NCBI GenBank assembly: GCA_029934675.1
Contig: JAOZLT010000001.1
Location: forward strand, 1-54,020
From: Candidatus Altimarinota bacterium
GTDB taxonomy: Bacteria > Patescibacteriota > Gracilibacteria > UM-FILTER-43-11
Direction of reading: 5' to 3'
Length of the DNA: 54,020 nt
Shown: piece after piece, positions 42,543 to 53,338 of the stretch
Numbering within the stretch: the first letter of the stretch is position 1
Layout: every line of letters begins with the position of its first letter
The notes under the pieces: model-generated
Seen by the model: only the letters and a program-made list of their open reading frames with translations
Told to the model about the DNA's origin: nothing
Database searches by the model: none
Translations under genes and position numbers: made by a program

Positions 42543-44933
42543 TTAATATACTATTACGTAATTGAATACCATTGTATCCTCGTTACCTGCTGTAGTAGTT
42601 ATTGTGAACTGTCCAGCACTAGCAACCACTGTTAGGTTACCTGTTGGTACTGACTTCGGATACACATCAATACAACTATCAGCTGTAATTAACGGATCAG
42701 ATACAACATATGTGTTGGCTCATCATGACCAAGTATCTTGTCATTTAGTTGTAGCAACCCCCATTGTTACAGGAGTGGCTGAGAATACCATCAAACATAA
42801 TGGCAACCCCATAGGTTCGTTCTGTGTAGAATATATTTCTACACCTCACGCCACAGCCTTAGCTGAGATAAACCCGACTGGAGTTACTGAATCGTCTAAG
42901 AATACTAATACTTTAGTATTAACTGTTACTTCTGCATCAGCTATTAACGTCAATAATCCTGGACCACCAGCTGGAGCAGTAGTGCAAATTTCTTTGAACC
43001 CTACCCCTGACTGTATAGATACAGAAGTTGCTGGCATATATTTAGCATAGATTGTTACACTTCATTGATCTACAATAAAGTTAACTGTAGTACCAGTATG
43101 TGTCCAATCAATATCTTTGAACAATAATGTTCCACTATCTGTGAAAATAAATACTCCATCCCAATCTGCTGGATCTTCTACTAATGTTATACTAGTAGTA
43201 ACCGCAGCATTTGATTCGAAATTCCAACCACCAGTGATAGCGATATTAGATCATTCGATTGTTATGTTTTCTACATCTAGATTAGTAACCTCTAGATTAT
43301 TAACTGTAAGATTTTCGTTGTAGGTATCTCACATATTAGTAACCGAGCTATTGTCATCATAGTATTCATCTGTGTTTGAATTGTTTGTAGTTGTACCGTT
43401 ATTGTTTGTAACTGTATTATCGTTGTTAGTTATACTTCCATCATCGTTTATGATTACACCACCAGCGAATTGACATACATCTGCGGTACTTGTTCCAGTT
43501 CAACTTGTCTGTGTTGTAGTAATACTACCACCACTTCGATCAATAGTTAGTTCTCCTGTATGACCGTTAGCCACATCATTAACTGTAATGATACCAGAAG
43601 AAGGAGTAACTGTTATTACTTTAGTCCAAGTATCTCCTGGTGTTGTACTAGTATCATCATATACAATAGTAACCTCTGCCTTAGTAGCTGTAGCTATTTC
43701 TGCAACAGTGTCAGGTGTAGCATTAGCTCCTGAACATCCTAGAGCAGTAAATGTGCTATTATTGTTGATAGTATTATTATTGTTATTTATGACATTAGTA
43801 TCACCATAATTCACAGTACCATCGTTATTTACTACCGATGTACTATCATAATTATTGGTAACACCCACATTATTTTCTGTAGTATTTGTGTTGTTTATTG
43901 TGTCCCCGTTATGGTTAGTGACTACTGTACTAGCATAGTCTATCTCTGTAGTACCAGTATAATCAATATCAGTATCGTTATATACTATAGTACTTCCATC
44001 ATAAGTAGCGTTATAAGAACTATCATATGTTGTTGTACCTGTTTGAGTAGTGTTGTCCCAGTTAACTGTAGATCCAGAATCAAAAGATAAATCATTTAAT
44101 ATTGTTTCACCAGTCACATGTAGATCTCATTGGATCTCAATATCACCTACATAAGTACTCAAATCTAACGCAAATCTTAACAATTCAGCAGCACCTGGAT
44201 TCTCTACAGAGATAACAATATTATCTAAATTATTTGCACCTGCACCTGTTAATGGTGTAAGGTTGGTATTTGCGATTACGTCAGTCAAATATCATTCAGT
44301 ACCAGCAGTAGTAACTTTTACTAGCTCATCTACTGTTGGAACATTCAATATAAACGGAGTGTATTCAACAGGATCTGTACCTAGAGCAATAGGATCGGTA
44401 TGAATCTCTCTCCAGATAGTACCTTTATTCGCAGAACCCTCGGAGATAGGAACCATAGACGAAGCAACTTCACCAGTACCTGGTACGTTGTCTCAATCAT
44501 CAGTCCTAATAAACGCTGAAGCAGCTGCATCGTAATAGAAAATTCCGTTACCTAGCAATGCCGTATCATCTTTAATTAATATTCTATCTTGATCTACCAT
44601 AAGTACACCATCAATAGTTGGAGCAGAACTAACTCCTGTCCAAACATTTCAAGCTGGTTCATTACCAACAACATATGTATATCAACTAAGATCAGCAGCA
44701 GCAGCAGTACCTACTCTGGCAGCTTTCTTCCAGTTATTTACTCAGTAGATATCTTCTAACCAAGCCACTGTTTTGTATGCTGTGTTAGTACCTACCCTAA
44801 CTCTTTGATCAACATTATTATAAAAGAACCTAGCAACGTAATGTGCTGGATCTGTATCTAATCTTTCTAATCTCCATTCGATTAATTCATTCATTAACCC
44901 AACGAGATCTGTCTGAACTTTCCTATCAGCCAT
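42543..44933 (-). CDS. Large tail fibre with Asn/Thr-rich repeats
   Basis: 796 residues from MADRKVQTDL. A helical base, then beta-rich modules and a long low-complexity shaft of Asn/Thr/Asp (NHNGDTINNTNTTENN, TVTNNNGTTTNNSN). It then has a second set of beta domains (TSITLVEDPADWDGVFIFTD). Shaft regions of this kind form trimeric beta-helix fibres. A TGA-free stretch of about 205 codons contains the shaft. Likely receptor-binding fibre. Confidence 0.75.
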
Positions 44934-44998
44934 TGTTTTATTATTTAAGAAAATAAACTTCAACTACTTTATACTAATCGAGAAAGATAATTCAATAA

Positions 44999-45640
44999 CT
45001 ATTTTGTGAATAAGTTTTTAATTCTATTAAACATAGATAATCTTTTATTATCATCCTTCTTATTATCTCTAGTCAACCCGATGTCTAACAAAAACTTAGT
45101 ATCTTCAACATTACAGTTTCTGGTATCATTATATTTTGTAAACGTACGATCTTTAGGTGCAACCTCTTTCAACCAAACTTCTCTAAATATAGACATAGTT
45201 ATATCATTATTATATAAATATTTTAATTCATCTAACGGAAAAAGTTTACCTGGACAGGTTTTATGTGGATTGATATCCCTATGTCAGTTAACTTTTATCT
45301 TAGGGTATATCTTTTTTATATCTGTCATCAACCCAGCTAACGTTTTTAATTGTGCTTCTGTTGGTGGACGAACATCGAAATTACCAACAAGACATACACC
45401 AATAGATTCTTTATTACTATTCCGGTTAGAATTTATATATCAGATTTCTCAATCTGCACGTGTATGTACTAACTCTCCACCTTCTCAAATAACCCAATGA
45501 TACGCAATATGGTACCCTAGTGAGTTTTTATTTTTATGTAATCTAGTAGCATGCGTACGATCAAAGGATGATATAGCTTTATCTATATCCGGTTGGAATA
45601 CTGCAGCATGATGGTAGGTTAGAAAATTTATTTGTCTCAT
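44999..45640 (-). CDS. N-acetylmuramoyl-L-alanine amidase endolysin
   Basis: 213 residues. Amidase_2/PGRP fold: FLTYHHAAVF (first zinc His), YHIAYHWVIGEGGE, SIGVCLVGNF, and VNGHRDINPHKTCPGKLF (second zinc His and Cys). Cuts the bond between muramic acid and the stem peptide at lysis. A 65-residue basic tail begins at an internal MSIFREVW and continues in frame; it may be a wall-binding extension. Next to a holin-like gene. Confidence 0.9.
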
Positions 45641-45644
45641 ACTT

Positions 45645-45890
45645 TTATTTAGATTCTAAAATCTCTTTCTTGTCTCTAAAATATTGTTGTAATCCACTAA
45701 CTACTCATGCAACAAATCCAGTAATAACCATACCAATAGCTACTTTATAATTACTAAAATCACTAGTAATTAAAGCATCTCAAACAAATTGCAATCAAGC
45801 TAGTATAGCTCCATAGAAACTAATTTCTACAATCCTTGCTATAGTCTTGTTCTTATCTGCAATCTTACCAATCCATTTTGTAATTCCCAT
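45645..45890 (-). CDS. Holin-like membrane protein
   Basis: 81 residues with two hydrophobic segments (about 25-42, EISFYGAILAGLQFVGDALI, and 50-68, VAIGMVITGFVAGVVSGLQ) and a charged C-terminus (RDKKEILESK). Topology and position beside the amidase support a holin that opens the membrane at lysis. Confidence 0.75.
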
Positions 45891-45913
45891 AATATATTAT
45901 TTAATAATAAAAA

Positions 45914-46225
45914 TTATTTGATTTTGTTTTCTATACGCTTCAAAGAATCTCACATATTCTTTGTGTTTGTTTCTATCACAGCAAGTACCTTTGAAAACTC
46001 TGTCAATTGTATATCGTGATTATTGAGTTTTTCCCAAACAACTTTTTTGTTTTCTAATAAATTATCAATATCCTTTTGTTGCATATTGTTTTTATTTACT
46101 GTACTTACATTACACGAATTTATATCATTCTTTAAATTAGTGATTGTAGCAGACCATTTTCGGATAAATCATCACAGTGTTAATAGTGTGATAGCTAAAG
46201 ATAAGTAGGGCATTATATTTGTCAT
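45914..46225 (-). CDS. Single-membrane-helix coiled-coil protein (spanin or holin partner candidate)
   Basis: 103 residues. N-terminal membrane segment (IMPYLSLAITLLTLGGFI) followed by a long polar helix. The layout resembles i-spanins or Rz-like proteins; whether the host has an outer membrane is unknown, so the lysis role is only suggested by the neighbours. Confidence 0.65.
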
Positions 46226-46227
46226 TA

Positions 46228-46350
46228 TTATTTAGAATTTGGATAAAATATTTTATATATATATTCTGCTACTTTCACACAATAATCCATGAACGATTGT
46301 ATGTTTTTGAAATCTTCTGGTCATTTGTTTGTATCGAAATCTTTTGACAT
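46228..46350 (-). CDS. Very small hypothetical protein
   Basis: 40 residues (MSKDFDTNKGPEDFKNIQSF...), ending IYKIFYPNSK. Two nt before the membrane protein start. Lysis-cassette position; no family recognised. Confidence 0.55.
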
Positions 46351-46384
46351 TATTATTATCTATGAAAATAAAATCATCAAACCA

Positions 46385-47965
46385 CTAAAACCTTTCCTCT
46401 AAGATTATTGATATTGCAGGACTTTCTAAGTCTCCACTACTTCCGATTACAGCTTCAAATGATAGTTTATCACCCGCTGTTAATTGTCTTGTAAAACTTT
46501 GTCTATAATTATCTACATTAGAAATTGCCATAGTTTGAATAGAACTTCCATTACGTAAAATACGAGCAGTCCAAGTTTCAGCACCAACAGTTGTTGCCAT
46601 AATAGCTCTCAATCTACAATTAAAAGGAACGATAAAAGGTGCATCATTAGAGGCAACCCCACCAGCAACATTTAACATTGTATCAACTGAAACAGCTCCG
46701 ACTAATGAACTTGAAACAGAAAAACTCTTTGGAATAAAAGTAGGGCTCCAAACACTAAGTGCATATTTATTTGTAAAATATTCATTCATCTGTGCTTGTT
46801 CTGTTGTGGTTAGAGGTCTTGAGAAAACACAGACTTCTGCAATCCAACCGTTCATATCATTTAATAATCCGTTGTAAGTTCCAACAATCATATCAGCACC
46901 AGTGTCTTCAATACCATTAACAGCAAGACTCGATTGTTCTCTATATCCACCATTGAGATAGTATTGAGATTTGTTTCCAGCCTCCCATCTTAATTCTCCG
47001 CAAGACCAATCACCAATAATCATATCGGTATTTGTTGTTGCTTCATTTCCTGACTGGTCTCAATTTTCATAAATCCTAGTTGAACCAGTCCTAAAATACC
47101 ATTCTCTCATATTACCTGTGGTAGTATATTTACCGATAACTACATCACCAGTAGCAGTAGCTTGTGCTACTGCATAAATATGTAATCAACGACCTGCTCC
47201 GTTATTATGAAGTTCTCTATCACCAAAGTTTAGGTTGTCATTTGCCCCATCAAAGAATATAGCAGCTTTCCCGTTTATCTGTCCTGACTGTAATTGTGGA
47301 GCACCTGAGACACTAGCTGTTGCATAGCTATTTGCTTTTTCTGTACAGGCTGTTATTGTGTTTCAAGTTGTTGTGAAAGAAGTTTGGTCATTAGCGTCAA
47401 TCCAAAATTCTAGGTTTGGCAAATCGCTAGGTATAAACTCTTTTGAAATATTTTTTGACCTGATAATTCTAAAATCATTTACTGAACCAGTTTTTTGTAT
47501 TTCTAAATAAGCATTCGCAGGGAGTATAATATTATTCGTATCTCCATCAAGTGATTGTCAATTCAAATCTAGTGTTGCAATCCCAACATTAGCAGGAAGT
47601 GTTTGAAAAAATCTAACATCTCAATCATCCCATCCTGTTGTTGGCATTGTTATTGTAACGTCTCCACTAGGTAATCAGATTTCCATAATCTTGAAAACCC
47701 AATCTTCTGTCTGATCATAGTCTGTTGTTGTTTTAATAAATTTACCAATCATAACCCAATAACTATTAGTATCAGGAGCGTTAGATAAATCTCATTCAAC
47801 TCAACCAGTTACTGGAGATATACATTGATACTCTTTCATTCCCCATTTGATTTGGTCGTTTACAGAATAGTTTTTTGTTTCATCATAAAATCACAATCCA
47901 TCAATCAAATCAGCCCCTCATATACTTTTGCTTATTTGTTTTCAAGGTGTTTCTGTTCTCCCCAT
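46385..47965 (-). CDS. LamG-like adhesin or tail spike
   Basis: 526 residues. N-terminus is a short fibre-type module. Residues about 200-400 form a concanavalin/LamG-like domain (LEFWIDANDQTSF, AAIFFDGANDNLNFGD, MNGWIAEVCVFSRPLTTTEQ), a carbohydrate-binding fold. The C-terminal 130 residues form a compact beta domain. The first 314 codons carry about eleven TGA, the last 212 none despite about 18 glycines. Likely host-surface binding. Confidence 0.75.
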
Positions 47966-48027
47966 AATTGATTTAATAAAATAAATAGTTTAATTGGATA
48001 GATGACATAAGCCACCTATCCTATAAA

Positions 48028-48165
48028 TTACTTCTTTTTAACTACCTTTGCATCTCCTTTTACCAAAACATCTAAAGCTTTTTGAATAGCTTGATGTTCT
48101 TGCAATGTAAGTTTCAACATAGCAGTAGCTTGTGCAAGAATGTTTGCAGCTTGTTTTTTATCCAT
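48028..48165 (-). CDS. Small helical hypothetical protein
   Basis: 45 residues (MDKKQAANILAQATAMLKLT...), one long amphipathic helix and a Lys-rich tail; no Gly by TGA. No family recognised. Confidence 0.65.
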   Translation of the reverse strand: MDKKQAANILAQATAMLKLTLQEHQAIQKALDVLVKGDAKVVKKK

Positions 48166-48196
48166 CTAATAATATTAAATAATAAATAACAATATA

Positions 48197-48991
48197 CTAA
48201 CTATTATCCTCTTGATAATCAACCAAAACAACATCAGTAGCTGATAAATTAGCATTAAATGTAATTACACCAGTAGCTAAGGCTATAGTATAATCATTAC
48301 CAGAACCTACTTCTTGCCTTTGACCATTCAAATATACTCTAACATTCTGAACTCCAGAAGTACCTAGGTTAGATAATGCAGGCAATACCGCAGAACCTCC
48401 AGTAACTACAGGTGCTTCTCCGAAATATTCAGGATCAACCTTAACAATACCTGCATTTGAAAGGTATGTAGCTAATTTCAAAGGAGTTATAGCATCAGTA
48501 TCATTTGTACCAGCGTCAGCAATAACCTGTGTAGAAATTTTAAGTAACCCTAATTCTGTCTCTGTTGCTTGACTTCTATTACTTTCAGCAACCATCCAAT
48601 CAGCATCCGTTGTAGCTCCTGCTCAATCTACTATAGCAATAAGTAAATCTTCAACATTAACTGTTCTTGTACCCATAGAACCATCTGCAGTAATTCTGAA
48701 AGAATCTCCTGCTTGTATAGGGTCTCCTCCATAAGTAAGTGGATAGTCGCTTGTTACGGTTGGGTCATAACCCTCTGGTGCTTTCAAAGAACCATCAACT
48801 AATAAATCTACATAGGTTTTATTAACTGCGTCGTTTGGATTTACTGGAGATGATAATCACGTAATTGTAGCATCATTATTACCATCAGTAATATTTAGAT
48901 CTACTCCATCGAGAAAATTAGAATTTAATTTTTCTCGGTTTATAGACAAATCTTGAATCTGTCTACCTCAGTCAATTTGTGTAAGTGCCAT
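48197..48991 (-). CDS. Tail fibre or baseplate-type protein, paralogue of its upstream neighbour
   Basis: 264 residues. Starts MALTQIDGGRQIQDLSINRE and shares about 45 N-terminal residues (through DGVDLNITDGNNDATITGL) with the 366-residue protein upstream, at nearly identical DNA. The rest is beta-rich, ending with a domain NLGTSGVQNVRVYLNGQRQE of the phage fibre type. The second half is free of TGA. Confidence 0.75.
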
Positions 48992-49016
48992 ATGTTATAA
49001 ATATATAATTAAAAAC

Positions 49017-50117
49017 TTAGTATTGATATTTTAACTTAATTACATCCCCAGCTACCCAATCAGCAGGAGTAACAAGTGTAACTGTAGTTCCTGATACTGT
49101 ATATTCATCTCCCTCATCTTCTACGTTTCCGTTGAATACAAAGTCCATACTGTTAGCAAGTACTGTCTGTGAAACTGTGAAACTTCCAGCTGTGATTTCT
49201 CCAGCAGTAAGTGTATGACTTTCTTTGATTGATTGAGAACTTGCATTGTCTACATAATCAACAGTAGCAATAGCTAGTGGCACTGTTCCAGTAGGATGAT
49301 TAGTTAATTGAGACAAATCAGAAGCAGTTCTAAGTTGTACTCCATTAGGCAAATCTTCGTCTAGTACAGATATACCAATAGTTCCACCTGAATTTCTTAT
49401 ACGTATTCCTGTATGTCCACCAAACATATTCATATCAATACGGCTTCAACCAGTCGTTTCTAAATTTATTTTACCACCTGCTAAATCAAATCTGCGTCCG
49501 TGCATATATATATATGTATCTTGATCCATATCTCATCCCAGTATAACATCATTACCCCTCATACTCAAACCATTACTTGCACCAACAACACCTGGTCAAT
49601 ATGACTGGATAAACACCAAATTATCTGTTCCAACAATATCAGAACCCTTATCGTTTGTAACTATCAAACCACAGTTATCGAAGTTATTTCATTCTTGTAC
49701 AGCTACAAGGTACGGTCAAACAGCGTCACCAACCTCTCGGTATGCAGCTCTTTCCCAAGCACCAGCTCTAACAATATAAAGTCCGTCCTCTGTTGCTGTT
49801 GTTTGCCCTCACAATAACACCTGGTCACCATCAACACAGGCAATACCATCAACTGTTTGTGGTCAACTGATAGTAACATTTGTAGCTATATCAGCAGCTC
49901 TTGCGTAGAATTTTTGTTTCAATCCCTCCAATGCCATATTGAATTGTAACATATTAACAGCATCGTTGTCTAATGTTCCAACAGATAATCATGTGATAGT
50001 AGCATCATTATTACCATCAGTAATATTTAGATCTACTCCATCGAGAAAATTAGATTCTAATTTTTCTCGGTTAATTGACAGATCTTGAATCTGTCTTGAT
50101 CAATTAATTTTTTTCAT
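49017..50117 (-). CDS. Tail fibre protein, paralogue of its downstream neighbour
   Basis: 366 residues. N-terminal block NGSRQIQDLSINREKLESNF is nearly identical to that of the gene at 48197. Middle: a beta region typical of fibre proteins (VDGIACVDGDQVLLGGQTTA). C-terminus: a 138-residue TGA-free section ending VAGDVIKLKYQY, similar in style to the neighbour's end (VVLVDYQ). Duplication followed by divergence. Confidence 0.75.
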
Positions 50118-50144
50118 TTAAATATAGTATATAATATAAAAATA

Positions 50145-52103
50145 CTAGTAATAGTAATTAACATCTATCTCATCTCAAACCGCTAAGTCTAATGATGGTC
50201 AGAACGTTAGTCTGTTTGTTGTTATTGTATAATCATAGTTTGTTAAACCTCATATTGTGAATATTGTTAACTTATTTTGGTCTACTATATTAGTTAAATC
50301 AACATATCAATTAGTTATATCTGTTCAAGTTAATACAAAAGAATCAGTAGTACTAAGTGGAGAAATATATAATCAATATTCTACCCATTGTGTACCATCA
50401 TAATACCAAGGAGAATTGGTTGTTAAGTTCCAAACACTAGCTCAACTTGTCATCCCTCATAGAGCGTTCATTTGTGTGGTTGTAACCCTCACTCAATACA
50501 TATAAGAATCTCACGCAATAGTATCTGGAGTTACATCAAGCACTCAATCAGGGGTATCGTTTTGAATACCTAATTTAAAGTCATCAGTCAATTTGAATAG
50601 AATAGGTCATACACTTTTCTTACCGTGCATCTCTATTGTTGCCATAACTAAGTCGTTACTTGTTCTCAACGCTGTAACCTCAACTCTGTAGCTTATATAT
50701 GCTGTAGCATTTGTAATAAGATATTCCTTATGTTCTCAAGCTGCAAAAGTTTGTCATGTTTGTGTGTCTAAGGTTACCCAACTTACTCAATCAAATCATT
50801 GAAAGTTCCAAGTGTCAGGCATCCTTGTATTCATTGAGGTTGCTGCTCAAATTACATATTTCTGGATAATTATATTTTCAACAAACTCATACGACATTAT
50901 CACTGGAAGCGTACAACTACCATCGAATATTCTAGTGCTCGGATCTCTATCAAACAACAACCAAGCATCTCAACTATCTTCACTTGAATAAGCAATACCC
51001 TCTGGAGTTGTTAATCAAGTCATAATAGGTATAGAGTTTTCAAACGTTTCAGCCGTACCTCGGAATTCCAATCAAGCCATTTGATAACGTCAAGTAGCAC
51101 TACCAGTATTTTCTAGCTCAGTAGCATTTAATCTGTATTTTATATATGAATTAGTATTGATAAAATCATAAACCTTTTCATCATCGCTAGCAAATATTTG
51201 TCCAGTTTGTGTATCAAGAGTAATCCAAGAAGAGCCATCTCGTCATTGGAAATCTCGTCAAGACGGTTGGTATTGTTCAAAGGCACTTGATTGTACCTTG
51301 TACCTTGTTATATTTCTTACAGTTGTAAACTCATAAGAAAGCTCTACTGGTGCAGTAGCTGAAATAATACCAATACGGGTATCTATATTTCTATCAAAAC
51401 CATATCGAGCATCAGAACTTTGGTCACAATAAGCTATCCCGTTTGGTGCATTATTAGCTACCATTTCTGGTACTTGGTTTTTGAATATTGATAAATCTTC
51501 ACAAGCCTGAATGTATCAAGTATTATCTTGGGTGTTTAATTTTAATATACTTCATCTTATTTTTCATTGTCCCATATCTAAATCATCATTAGATACTCTA
51601 GGTTCTATAAGTGTACCATTCTTAACAAAAGGTCAAATATCATCATAACTATGAATCCATTTCGCTGCACCTCAATCTAAATCTAATACATCGTTATTAT
51701 TTGGTATCTCTGTACTTCAAACTTCACAATGATAAAACATCTTTGTTTCAAACACGAAACAGAATTCTGAATCTATAACTCACATAGCAGCCTCAGCTTG
51801 TGCTATTGTTAGAAATGTCATAAATTCTACATCTCATTGTTTTACAACAGTTGTACCAGTTCAAACGACTACCCAATTACTAGGATTAGTATAATCAGTA
51901 TTAATTAACACATATCGTACTTTCTCATCTTTAACAAAAACTCTCATATCCTCATATGTCCACTCAGATCAGTTAGAATCCTCCCAAGTATCAGTATTTA
52001 TTAAATCAAGAAAAGTATCAACAGATTCTCTTGCGTCTAATTCCTGTCTTTTAAGTGGTTCAAAATTTAATGCTACCTCAGATAATCCATGATTTCTTCA
52101 CAT
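50145..52103 (-). CDS. Tail protein with tandem F5/8-type C-like (discoidin) domains
   Basis: 652 residues. After an N-terminal fibre region, two similar modules: ARYGFDRNIDTRIGIISA ... SYEFTTVRNITRYKVQSS ... RDGSSWITLDTQTGQ, and again LFDRDPSTRIFDGSC ... SYEFVENIIIQKYVIGA ... FDGVSWVTLDTQTGQ. This strand order and the SW-x-TLDTQTGQ motif match discoidin/F5-8C carbohydrate-binding domains. A fibre domain ends the protein. Likely binds glycans on the host surface. Confidence 0.8.
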
Positions 52104-52112
52104 CTATAAATA

Positions 52113-53072
52113 TTAATTAGTATAAAAACGAGTATGTAAACTAGCCCCATCTACTCAATTATGTGTATATCTTGTATAACTAACCACGTTACCTTGTACT
52201 GTATGATTTACAGCACTTGTGGTCCATAAGGCCAAACTATTCGCCTTACTTCATCCCATCCATTCCCAAGTACCTGATACAGTATTGTAGAATTGAATTC
52301 AAGTTATACCTATATTAGCTGTTTCAAAATCAGCTTTATATTTATTTCATCCAGTTTCAGCTACCATATCTATTTGAAAATAAGTGCTTCATATCGCTGA
52401 TAACGATTGTTTGGTTAGTGTTGTTATGTTTGCAGATGTTCAGTAGTACGGAAACGTACCTACATAACTTCAACTAGCATTAGCTGATCTTCATTGGTCG
52501 TCTTGTAATGACGCTGTATATGTTCTTGTGGTTCATAATACTATTACAACATTAACATCATTGTTTCAATACCAAGTTCAAGATACTGGATTTGGTTGAG
52601 TAAATCATATTGGTGATATTGTTAAGCTAGTTAATATACCTGTAGGTCAAGATCATAATACTCAACGTCATTCTATTGATGGAGTTGTAAGTATTTGTCA
52701 TACTTCATATAATCAAAATGCAACCGTTCACCTTATAAATACAGTAGGATTATGTGATGCAACCAAAATTGCTTCAAGTATTTCTTGATTAGTCCAACCA
52801 GAAATATCTGTTCAAGCCGATAATCAGCCAACAGTTTCTGTAGTAGGACTAGATAATAGATATATATTATCGCCTACTCAACCAGTAGCCTCTATCAATT
52901 CAAAAAACCTTCAATGATATTTATGGTTAGGTGATGGATTATATTTTATAGAATACTGTTTAGTAGGATCACTAAAATCAATAGCATCTATATTAATGTC
53001 CAAAAGTTCTGAAAACTTCTCAGGTCATTCCTGACGTGGGTTTATCGATATATTTGATGGTCTATTCCCCAT
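52113..53072 (-). CDS. Tail or virion surface protein
   Basis: 319 residues (MGNRPSNISINPRQEGPEKF...). Beta-rich and Thr/Gly/Ser/Tyr-rich; more than 30 TGA as Gly. Ends NGVDGASLHTRFYTN. Neighbours are fibre genes. No family recognised. Confidence 0.7.
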
Positions 53073-53093
53073 AATAAATTATTAATACTAAAA

Positions 53094-53312
53094 CTATGCT
53101 CGTACTAATTCACCAGTTCAATCATGTCAAAGTGTTTGCGGTGCTCAGTCTGCATATCAATTAACTGTTTTAAGGTATTCTGATAACTCGATTAACTCTC
53201 GTTTACCACAAGTACCCATAAACAAAATATATTGTGTATCGGGATCCCAATTACATAGATCGTTTATATTACGACCAGCAACTTGTTCTCACATAAATTT
53301 AAGTCATGCCAT
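53094..53312 (-). CDS. Small hypothetical virion-module protein
   Basis: 72 residues (MAGLKFMGEQVAGRNINDLC...), alpha/beta with two Cys; seven TGA as Gly. Starts 26 nt after the stop of the edge gene. No family recognised. Confidence 0.7.
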
Positions 53313-53338
53313 TTGTTAATTTGGAAAAAAATAAATAT

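Noticed and set aside
42562..43050. 162-codon plus-strand ORF
   Set aside because: Antisense shadow of the large fibre gene.
44999..45196. Separate 65-codon gene
   Set aside because: In frame with the amidase without a stop between them; treated as the amidase C-terminal tail, though an internal start is possible.
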